Shown: positions 1 to 4,412 of the stretch, piece after piece | Layout: the number at the start of each line of letters is the position of its first letter | Position numbering within the stretch: the stretch's first letter is position 1 | NCBI GenBank assembly: GCA_002425245.1 | Contig: DILW01000022.1 | Span: 1-5,605 of the forward strand | Length of the DNA stretch: 5,605 nucleotides | Source: Betaproteobacteria bacterium UBA5582 | GTDB lineage: Bacteria; Pseudomonadota; Gammaproteobacteria; Burkholderiales; Rhodocyclaceae | Reading direction: 5' to 3' | Program-made: the position numbers and the translations under genes | The notes under the pieces: generated by a model | What the model was told of the DNA's origin: nothing | The model's input: the letters and a program-made list of their open reading frames with translations, nothing else | Databases searched by the model: none

Positions 1-195
1 TCTCTGGTCGGGCGGGCGCTGCAGGCCGCGCGCGGCCTGGGACTAGCCCACGCCGCGCTGGTCTGCGTCCTGGATGCTTTCAGCTTCTGGCAGGCGCAGG
101 GCTTTGCCGACCACCCCGGCTTGAGCCAGGCCGGCGCCTCTGCCCTGGCCAGCTACCCCGGACCGGCGCGCTACATGTCGCGGCCGGCCGGCTGA
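1..195 (+). CDS. GNAT-family N-acetyltransferase, C-terminal fragment (5' end outside window)
   Basis: The first 64 codons of the window are open in frame 1 and stop at TGA 193-195. The fragment contains an alpha-helical stretch rich in Ala/Gly/Leu, then FWQAQGF (residues 29-35 of the fragment), then a short tail ending in ARYMSRP. The aromatic F-W-x-x-x-G-F segment and the ending 'gAryM.rp' are typical of the last third of GNAT acetyltransferases, which transfer an acetyl group from acetyl-CoA to an amine. The acetyl-CoA-binding motif A (Q/R-x-x-G-x-G/A) should lie just upstream and is not in view, so neither activity nor substrate can be judged. The gene is convergent with the nitroreductase gene, with only 4 bases between the two stop codons. 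The family call is recognition of a short fragment, so it is good but not certain. Confidence 0.78.
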   Translation, partial: SLVGRALQAARGLGLAHAALVCVLDAFSFWQAQGFADHPGLSQAGASALASYPGPARYMSRPAG

Positions 196-197
196 CC

Positions 198-215
198 GAT
201 CAGATTTCGCTGATC
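198..215. terminator. Small inverted repeat at the convergent gene ends (weak terminator candidate)
   Basis: GATCAG (198-203) and CTGATC (210-215) form a perfect 6-bp stem around a 6-base loop, exactly where the two convergent genes end. It overlaps the last codons of the nitroreductase gene. There is no T-run on either side, so it does not meet the usual form of a Rho-independent terminator and could be chance. Confidence 0.2.
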
Positions 216-853
216 ACCGCCGCAGCCGGCAGGCGCGACTTCGGCAACTTGGCGTTGAAATCCTTGTCGCTGCTGTAGCCGAGCGCGGTCAGTACGACGC
301 AGCGCAGCCCCTGCGCCTCCAGGTCGAGCGCGGCGTCGATGGCGGCGGCGTCGATGCCCTCCATCGGGCAAGCGTCGATACCCAGCGCCGCGGCGCCGAA
401 AAGCAGCGAGCCGAGGGCGATGTAAATCTGCTTCTCGGTCCACCGCGGCATGTCGTTCAACTGGTCGCGGTGCAGCGTGGTGTAGAAGACGCGGGCGTTA
501 TGCTGGGTTTCCTTGGCTTCCGGCGTGGCGAAACGGCCGTCGCGCTCTTCCTGGTCGGCCAGCGCCTTGAGATGCGCGTCGTCGAGGTCGCGGCGAACGC
601 AGAGGACGACCACATGCGAGGCGTTGAGCACCTTGGGAGCGTTGTACTCGAAGCGACCGGCCAGGGTGGCCGCGATCTTGCCCTTGCCTTCGTCGGTGCT
701 GGCGATGATGTAGTGCCAGGGCTGCGAATTGACCGACGAGGGCGCGAAACGCAGCAGCGTCTTCAGTTGGTCGACGGTGTCGGGATCGAGTTTGCGGGTC
801 GGATCAAAGGCCTTGCAGGTGCGGCGCGCGGTAGCAATCTCGGCAACGTTCAT
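200..853 (-). CDS. nfsB: NfsB-type oxygen-insensitive NAD(P)H nitroreductase (FMN)
   Basis: The product is a 217-residue cytosolic flavoprotein of the nitroreductase family, predicted to be a homodimer carrying FMN. It would reduce nitroaromatics, quinones or flavins by two-electron steps with NAD(P)H. Compared from memory with E. coli NfsB (also 217 residues), it aligns without gaps. Shared segments include PSS.NSQPWH (38-47), ASHVVV (78-83), DGRFATPEAK (105-114), EG (165-166) and LPKSRLP (203-209). FMN-contact positions R10, K14, N71, K74, P163, E165, G166, K205 and R207 are all present. The ATG at 853 is preferred over the in-frame TTG at 865 and ATG at 859 because GGAG lies 6 bases before it and the length then equals NfsB. 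Several substrate-pocket residues differ from E. coli (see findings). The gene is monocistronic and divergent from the unknown gene at 967. Family call is very secure; physiological substrate unknown. Confidence 0.95.
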   Translation of the reverse strand: MNVAEIATARRTCKAFDPTRKLDPDTVDQLKTLLRFAPSSVNSQPWHYIIASTDEGKGKIAATLAGRFEYNAPKVLNASHVVVLCVRRDLDDAHLKALADQEERDGRFATPEAKETQHNARVFYTTLHRDQLNDMPRWTEKQIYIALGSLLFGAAALGIDACPMEGIDAAAIDAALDLEAQGLRCVVLTALGYSSDKDFNAKLPKSRLPAAAVISEI

Positions 854-859
854 GAACAT

Positions 860-863
860 CTCC
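860..863 (-). promoter_or_regulatory. Ribosome binding site of the nitroreductase gene (decides the start)
   Basis: On the - strand GGAG sits 6 bases before the ATG at 853. It overlaps or lies too close to the alternative in-frame starts at 859 (ATG) and 865 (TTG), so it selects the 217-residue product. Confidence 0.75.
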
Positions 864-891
864 AATTGAGGGGGAAAATTTGCTTCTGGCG

Positions 892-910
892 TTCGTCATA
901 GCACGACAAA
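892..910. promoter_or_regulatory. Imperfect dyad in the divergent control region (operator candidate)
   Basis: TTCGTC (892-897) and GACAAA (905-910) form an imperfect dyad centred on base 901, with 6 of 9 symmetric pairs matching. It lies 39 bases from the nitroreductase start and 56 bases from the start of the unknown gene at 967. From there a regulator could act on both divergent genes. It does not clearly fit a LysR T-N11-A box or any other family motif I know. This rests on symmetry and position only. Confidence 0.25.
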
Positions 911-932
911 ACGCCTATTCGTACGGCATACT
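903..932 (+). promoter_or_regulatory. Weak sigma70-like promoter candidate for the gene at 967
   Basis: ACGACA (903-908, 4 of 6 matches to TTGACA) is followed after 18 bases by CATACT (927-932, 4 of 6 matches to TATAAT). A start near 939 would give a leader of about 28 bases ending in a strong ribosome binding site. The match is weak, and it is offered because nothing better lies between the two divergent genes. Confidence 0.3.
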
Positions 933-956
933 CGACAACTATCGTTTTTCTACGCC

Positions 957-961
957 GGAGG
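957..961 (+). promoter_or_regulatory. Strong Shine-Dalgarno of the gene at 967 (decides the start)
   Basis: GGAGG lies 5 bases before ATG 967. The reading frame is open back to about 880 with a possible TTG start there. That start has no comparable site and would extend the protein through the divergent control region, so ATG 967 is chosen. Confidence 0.8.
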
Positions 962-966
962 AGCCT

Positions 967-1806
967 ATGTTAGCTGAAGAGAAGTACGTACACGAACTCG
1001 CCATCGACACGCTGTGCCTGCCGCCCTTGCCGCAGGAAGAAACCGAGGTCGAACTTGTCGAACCGGTGAGCAAGACGGTAGACATCGAGGAAAGCGCCTC
1101 GCTCCTCGAATTCGGCATGAACCTGATGGAACGCCGCCAGCCGAAGCCGCCGCGCAAGCCGCCCCCGGCCGTCGACGCCAACGCCCTGCTCTCCTTCGTC
1201 GTCGGCGTCAGCCCGCAGGAACGTGAGGACGCGCTGTATTCCGTCCAGCTCGCCTCGCGCAGCGCCAGTGCCCTGTTCGACCGCTTCAAGGACACCGAAG
1301 CCTGGTACGGCAAGTACATCGAGACCCTGGAAAAACTTGGCTGGACCAGCGAACAGTTCGCTTTCAGCAAGTACGAGCAGGCCGAGGGCGAACTGCGCAT
1401 GGACCAGGCGGCGCTCGCCGTGATCGCCGCCATCGCCACGCAGAACCAGCTCGCCGTGCTCAACCAGTCGCTCGACGCACTCAAGGCGCTGGCCGAGGAA
1501 GACGGCGCGATCCGCCTGTTCGACTTCCACACCACCGCCGAGGCGAGCGGCAACTTCCAGATCGGCGCCGTGCAGAAATCGGAAGATGGCGTCATCTCGA
1601 TGGCGCTCGGCGCCTTCCACTTCACCTCCGACGACCAGCGCCGCCGCTTCCTGTTCTTCTCCTGGGGCGAACGCTCGGTGCAATTGTGGACCGCCGCCCA
1701 GAAGATGACTTTCAACGCCAAGCACTACGCCCGCCTGCGCGACGCGGTGGAAGACAAGCTCGGCGATGCCGCCGAGGATTACATCGCGGATCTGGAAATC
1801 GCCTGA
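967..1806 (+). CDS. Conserved-looking hypothetical protein, 279 residues, function unknown
   Basis: I do not recognise a named family. The protein has no signal peptide and no clear membrane segment, so it is probably cytosolic. Residues 1-57 are acidic (EETEVELVE, 24-32). A short Pro/Lys/Arg-rich linker follows (58-67, PKPPRKPPP). Residues 71-178 look all-helical, with an aromatic patch around W113-Y117 and LGW (124-126) and an Ala/Leu-rich amphipathic stretch (145-176). Residues 181-220 look like beta strands (IRLFDFHTT, ISMALGAFHF). The C-terminal part (225-279) has FLFFSWGERSVQLW (228-241) followed by a charged helix. Coding character is strong: third-position GC is high throughout, and the start has a GGAGG site. 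The gene stands alone, divergent from the nitroreductase gene and 87 bases before parE. A linker separating two parts suggests an adaptor or assembly role, but that is only a guess. Confidence 0.85.
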   Translation: MLAEEKYVHELAIDTLCLPPLPQEETEVELVEPVSKTVDIEESASLLEFGMNLMERRQPKPPRKPPPAVDANALLSFVVGVSPQEREDALYSVQLASRSASALFDRFKDTEAWYGKYIETLEKLGWTSEQFAFSKYEQAEGELRMDQAALAVIAAIATQNQLAVLNQSLDALKALAEEDGAIRLFDFHTTAEASGNFQIGAVQKSEDGVISMALGAFHFTSDDQRRRFLFFSWGERSVQLWTAAQKMTFNAKHYARLRDAVEDKLGDAAEDYIADLEIA

Positions 1807-1834
1807 GCAACTGGCGACGCCCGACGCCTGACGT

Positions 1835-1840
1835 TAGAAT
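1835..1840 (+). promoter_or_regulatory. -10 promoter element (TAGAAT) for parE
   Basis: TAGAAT matches TATAAT at 5 of 6 bases and lies in the gap between the unknown gene and parE. The best -35 at 17-base spacing is TGGCGA (1812-1817), a 3 of 6 match. Transcription would start near 1847, leaving a leader of about 47 bases before the parE ATG. The -10 overlaps the left arm of the inverted repeat that ends in the parE start codon by two bases. Confidence 0.5.
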
Positions 1841-1895
1841 CGGGCGGTTTTGAACATCCCGCGGTCTCTGCCGCGCCCAACCGAAACCGCCCGAT
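1839..1895. repeat. 12-bp perfect inverted repeat running into the parE start codon
   Basis: ATCGGGCGGTTT (1839-1850) and AAACCGCCCGAT (1884-1895) are exact reverse complements. In RNA the stem gains a wobble pair and a G-C pair inward (1851-1852 with 1882-1883). A second hairpin, CGCGG (1860-1864) with CCGCG (1871-1875), sits in the loop. The right arm includes the first two bases of the parE ATG and all of the region where a ribosome binding site would be. No T-run follows either arm, so it is not a normal terminator. It may be an mRNA structure that hides the start codon or a DNA operator at the promoter. Confidence 0.7.
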
Positions 1896-3843
1896 GACCG
1901 ATTACTCCGCCGCCTCGATCCGCGTTCTCAAGGATCTCGAACCCGTCAAGGAACGTCCTGGCATGTACACCAGGACGACCTGCCCGACGCACATCGTCCA
2001 GGAAGTCATCGACAACTCGGCCGACGAGGCGCTGGCCGGCTACGCGAAGAAGATCGCGGTGCGCGTCGGTGCCGACGGGGTGATCGAAGTTTCCGACAAC
2101 GGGCGCGGCATCCCGGTCGAGATTCACCCGGAAGAAGGTCGGCCGGCGGTTGAGCTGGTGTTCTGCAAGCTGCACGCGGGCGGCAAGTTCAACAAGAAGG
2201 AAGCCGGCAACGCCTACCGTTTCTCCGGCGGCCTGCACGGCGTCGGCGTCTCGGTGACCAACGCGCTGTCGACCCGGCTGGAAGTCGAGATCAAGCGCGG
2301 CGGCGGTGTGCACAAGATCGTCTTTGCCGACGGCTTCGTCGTCGAACCGCTGGCGAAGATCGGCGAGGTCGGCCCGCGCACCACCGGCACCACCGTGCGC
2401 ATCGCGCCCGACCCGAAGTATTTCGATTCGCCCAAGGTCAACCTTGGCCAGCTCGAACACCTGCTGCGCTCGAAGGCGGTGCTGATGCCCAACGTCACCG
2501 TCGAACTGGCGGTCGACGGCCAGGAAACCAAAACCTGGTGCTACCGCAACGGCATGGCCGACTACCTGGCCGAGATGATGGCCGGCACGCCGGTAGCGCC
2601 GATCTTCGTCGGCGAGAAGTACGTCGAGGTGGAAAACGGCTTTGCCGTCGGCGAAGGCGCCACCTGGGCGCTGGCCTGGTTCGAGGAAGGCGGCGGCAAG
2701 CCGGAAAGCTACGTCAACCTGATCCCGACGCTTGACGGCGGCACCCACGAGGCCGGGCTGAAAGCCGGCGTGTTCGACGCGGTGAAGGCCTTCGCCGAGC
2801 ACCACGCGATCCTGCCAGCCAAGGTCAAGCTGGCGCAGGAGGACGTTTGCGGGCGGATGACTTTTCTCCTCTCGGCCAAGGTGCTCGACCCGCAATTCCA
2901 GGGTCAGACCAAGGAAAAACTGACGTCGCGCGACGCCTACAAGCTGGTCGCCCAGATGGTGCGCGACCCCTTCGAGCTGTGGCTGAACAGCCACGCCGAG
3001 CACGGCAAAAAGATCGCCGAGCTGGCGGTGAAGGCGGCGCAGAACCGCATGAAGTCGACGCAGAAGGTGGAGAAGAAAAAATCCTCCGGCATCGCCACCC
3101 TGCCCGGCAAGCTGACCGACTGCGAATCCGACGACGTTTCGCGCAACGAGATTTTCCTGGTCGAGGGCGATTCCGCCGGTGGCTCGGCCAAACAGGGCCG
3201 CGACAAGGAAACCCAGGCGGTCCTGCCGCTGCGCGGCAAGGTCCTGAACACCTGGGAAGTCGAGCGCGACCAGTTGTTCAAGAACAACGAAGTGCATGAC
3301 ATCTCCGTGGCAGTCGGCGTCGATCCGCACGGCCTCGACCAGCTCGACAGCGTCGACCTCTCCGGCCTGCGCTACGGCCGCATCATCGTCATGTCCGACG
3401 CCGACGTGGACGGCTCGCACATCCAGGTGCTGCTGTTCACCCTCTTCCTAAAGCACTTCCCGGCGCTGGTCGAGAAGGGCCACATCCACGTCGCCCAGCC
3501 GCCGCTGTTCCGCGTCGATGTCGAAGCCAAGGGCCACACGCGCAAGGTCTATTGCCTCGACGAGGCGGAAAAGGAACAGACCCTGCGCAAGCTGCGCGAC
3601 GAAGGCGTCAATGAAAACAAGATCACCGTCTCGCGCTTCAAGGGCCTGGGCGAAATGAACCCGGACCAGCTCTGGGAAACCACGCTCTGCCCGGACACCC
3701 GCCGCCTGGTGCCGTTCCAGGCCGAGCGCGAGACGATCCGCCGCATGCACCAGACCTTCACGCTGTTGATGGGCAAGGGCGAAGCCTCGGGGCGCCGGCA
3801 GTGGATGGAGAAGGACGGTGGGCTGGTGGAAACCGACGTGTAA
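1894..3843 (+). CDS. parE: DNA topoisomerase IV subunit B (ParE)
   Basis: ParE is the ATPase subunit of topoisomerase IV, which with ParC unlinks daughter chromosomes and relaxes supercoils. The 649-residue product shows the GHKL ATPase site: EVIDNSADEA (37-46) with catalytic E37 and Mg-binding N41, DNGRGIP (68-74), and the Gly-rich ATP lid GGLHGVGVSVTNALS (112-126). The transducer domain ends with the QTK loop (338-340). The TOPRIM metal site is formed by EGDSAGG (424-430) and DADVDG (502-507). PLRGKVLN (445-452) and RFKGLGEMNPDQLW (581-594) are further type IIA hallmarks. The length, and the absence of the roughly 170-residue insertion that GyrB of many Gram-negative bacteria carries in this region, point to ParE rather than GyrB. 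parC is not in the window. No convincing Shine-Dalgarno precedes the ATG; the next Met (24) would remove conserved sequence. Confidence 0.97.
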   Translation: MTDYSAASIRVLKDLEPVKERPGMYTRTTCPTHIVQEVIDNSADEALAGYAKKIAVRVGADGVIEVSDNGRGIPVEIHPEEGRPAVELVFCKLHAGGKFNKKEAGNAYRFSGGLHGVGVSVTNALSTRLEVEIKRGGGVHKIVFADGFVVEPLAKIGEVGPRTTGTTVRIAPDPKYFDSPKVNLGQLEHLLRSKAVLMPNVTVELAVDGQETKTWCYRNGMADYLAEMMAGTPVAPIFVGEKYVEVENGFAVGEGATWALAWFEEGGGKPESYVNLIPTLDGGTHEAGLKAGVFDAVKAFAEHHAILPAKVKLAQEDVCGRMTFLLSAKVLDPQFQGQTKEKLTSRDAYKLVAQMVRDPFELWLNSHAEHGKKIAELAVKAAQNRMKSTQKVEKKKSSGIATLPGKLTDCESDDVSRNEIFLVEGDSAGGSAKQGRDKETQAVLPLRGKVLNTWEVERDQLFKNNEVHDISVAVGVDPHGLDQLDSVDLSGLRYGRIIVMSDADVDGSHIQVLLFTLFLKHFPALVEKGHIHVAQPPLFRVDVEAKGHTRKVYCLDEAEKEQTLRKLRDEGVNENKITVSRFKGLGEMNPDQLWETTLCPDTRRLVPFQAERETIRRMHQTFTLLMGKGEASGRRQWMEKDGGLVETDV

Positions 3844-3889
3844 GGAGTTTCGGCAACAGCCACGCAGAACCGGCGAAACAAAACACTGA

Positions 3890-3906
3890 ATTCAAATAAT
3901 TTGAAT
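3890..3906. promoter_or_regulatory. Perfect 17-bp palindrome, likely operator
   Basis: ATTCAAAT (3890-3897) and ATTTGAAT (3899-3906) are exact reverse complements around a single A. The centre lies about 32 bases before the likely transcription start, so the palindrome covers the -35 region. That position suits a repressor or a sigma-contacting activator of the peptide gene. The ATTC/GAAT ends resemble operators of some ArsR-family regulators, but the spacing is not a firm match and no regulator gene is nearby. Confidence 0.55.
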
Positions 3907-3917
3907 CAACGCGAAAA

Positions 3918-3926
3918 TATGATAAT
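3918..3926 (+). promoter_or_regulatory. -10 promoter element(s) of the small peptide gene
   Basis: TATGATAAT contains two overlapping -10 hexamers, TATGAT (3918-3923, 5 of 6 matches) and GATAAT (3921-3926, 5 of 6). A start near 3930-3933 gives a leader of about 100 bases. No good -35 lies 16-18 bases upstream. The palindrome at 3890-3906 occupies that place, which suggests regulated transcription. Confidence 0.55.
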
Positions 3927-3944
3927 TTACTGACGGCACGGGTG

Positions 3945-3989
3945 GCCGGATCAGATCACGTCTTATCGTTCTGAGAAGGCCGTTCCGGC
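3945..3989 (+). promoter_or_regulatory. Possible folded 5' leader of the small peptide mRNA
   Basis: GCCGGA (3945-3950) can pair with TCCGGC (3984-3989), and directly inside it TCAGA (3951-3955) can pair with TCTGA (3970-3974), leaving a 9-base bulge on one side. An alternative small hairpin GCCG/CGGC (3979-3982 with 3986-3989) competes for the same right arm. I recognise no known riboswitch class. The fold is by eye and not energy-computed. Confidence 0.3.
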
Positions 3990-4022
3990 AATCGTCGCTT
4001 CTTTGGAAGCATTATCATTTTT

Positions 4023-4026
4023 GGAG
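4023..4026 (+). promoter_or_regulatory. Ribosome binding site of the small peptide gene
   Basis: GGAG lies 8 bases before ATG 4035. It supports real translation of this short gene and fixes its only possible start. Confidence 0.7.
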
Positions 4027-4034
4027 CACTCAAG

Positions 4035-4250
4035 ATGGCTATTCAAGTTCTGCAGCAGCAAGAAATCAAGGAAGTTTCCGGTGGTCTGCTGATCGGTGTC
4101 GGCGCCAACGCCACCACCCCGATCCTGAATCTGGATTTGAACCTGGGCAACCTGTTCGCCACGGTCAATGCCGTTGCCGGCCTTCTCCTCGGTTCGGTCA
4201 CCTCGCTGCTCGGCGGCGTGCTCGGCACCCTGGGCTCGCTCGGCCGCTAA
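4035..4250 (+). CDS. Double-glycine leader peptide precursor (bacteriocin-like), 71 residues
   Basis: Residues 1-17, MAIQVLQQQEIKEVSGG, fit the double-glycine leader consensus of peptides exported by C39-peptidase ABC transporters: L at -12 (L6), E at -8 (E10), hydrophobic at -7 (I11) and -4 (V14), GG at -2/-1 (16-17). Cleavage after G17 would release a 54-residue core with no Cys, only two charged residues (D34, R71), an alternating segment NLDLNLG (32-38) and a Gly/Leu-rich hydrophobic tail (about 42-70). G53, G60 and G67 fall every seven residues, and GxxxG pairs occur at 49/53 and 60/64. This is consistent with a membrane-inserting helix. The gene has its own promoter, GGAG site and strong terminator, so it looks like an independent unit. 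No exporter, maturation or immunity gene is visible. Bacteriocin-like is the best reading; a signalling or surface peptide is possible. Confidence 0.82.
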   Translation: MAIQVLQQQEIKEVSGGLLIGVGANATTPILNLDLNLGNLFATVNAVAGLLLGSVTSLLGGVLGTLGSLGR

Positions 4251-4273
4251 CTTAGTCCTGCCGGCTCAGTAAG

Positions 4274-4304
4274 AGAGGAAAGCATCGGCTTTCCTCTTTT
4301 TTTT
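4274..4304 (+). terminator. Strong Rho-independent terminator of the small peptide gene
   Basis: AGAGGAAAGC (4274-4283) pairs perfectly with GCTTTCCTCT (4288-4297) around the loop ATCG, followed by seven more T (4298-4304). The stem begins 23 bases after the stop codon. It closes the peptide gene as a single-gene transcript and separates it from the patatin genes. Confidence 0.95.
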
Positions 4305-4313
4305 GCCTGAAAG

Positions 4314-4373
4314 GACCGTGTCCGGCTCCGCCTGTACAGTTACAAAACATCCGAACAAAAGTGCAGCACGGTC
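4314..4373. repeat. 7-bp inverted repeat flanking a CTGTACAG palindrome upstream of the lipoprotein gene
   Basis: GACCGTG (4314-4320) and CACGGTC (4367-4373) are exact reverse complements 46 bases apart. Between them is the 8-bp palindrome CTGTACAG (4332-4339), part of TGTACAGTTACA. The region lies between the peptide terminator and the promoter of the patatin gene, so regulatory sites are plausible here. The elements are short and match no motif I can name with confidence. Confidence 0.25.
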
Positions 4374-4397
4374 AAGTGGCTGCCGCCCCGGTGCGGT

Positions 4398-4403
4398 TAT
4401 GAT
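4398..4403 (+). promoter_or_regulatory. -10 promoter element (TATGAT) immediately before the lipoprotein gene
   Basis: TATGAT matches TATAAT at 5 of 6 bases and ends only 9 bases before ATG 4413. A start at the usual distance would fall near 4410, giving an essentially leaderless mRNA. There is no Shine-Dalgarno before this ATG, which agrees with that reading. No good -35 is seen. Confidence 0.5.
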
Positions 4404-4412
4404 CCGCCCACC

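Larger units (their letters stand above)
3844..4034. other. AT-rich intergenic control region between parE and the small peptide gene
   Basis: This 191-base gap has no gene. Base composition drops sharply to AT-rich around 3880-3930. In order it holds a weak stem just after parE (GTTTCG 3847-3852 with CGAAAC 3874-3879, 21-base loop, no T-run), a perfect 17-bp palindrome, a strong -10 element, a possibly folded leader, and the ribosome binding site of the peptide gene. I see no clear terminator for parE. Confidence 0.6.

Noticed and set aside
470..901. A 143-codon + strand frame opposite the nitroreductase gene
   Set aside because: It is a shadow of the nfsB coding sequence; the nitroreductase matches E. 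coli NfsB over its full length.
880..966. N-terminal extension of the unknown gene from TTG 880
   Set aside because: It would cover the divergent control region, and ATG 967 has an ideal Shine-Dalgarno.
939..1725. Two long - strand frames opposite the gene at 967
   Set aside because: The + strand frame has a GGAGG site, a balanced protein composition and secondary-structure character. The antisense products are biased and have no plausible start signals.
1834..3420. A 528-codon open frame on the - strand opposite parE
   Set aside because: parE is unmistakable on the + strand over the whole span. The antisense frame is a by-product of high third-position GC, its translation is Val/Gly/Arg/Ala/Asp-rich and low in complexity, and it has no family motif.
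1894..3843. GyrB instead of ParE
   Set aside because: At 649 residues there is no room for the TOPRIM-region insertion typical of many Gram-negative GyrB proteins of about 800 residues. GyrB without this insertion exists in other phyla, so alignment would settle it, but ParE is much more likely here.
3847..3879. Stem after parE as a terminator
   Set aside because: The stem has only 6 bp, a 21-base loop and no T-run after it.
4332..4350. LexA or OmpR/RstA-type site in CTGTACAGTTACA
   Set aside because: The LexA box needs CTGT and ACAG separated by 8 bases, and here they abut. The TACA/GTTACA spacing does not fit the RstA or OmpR consensus I know.
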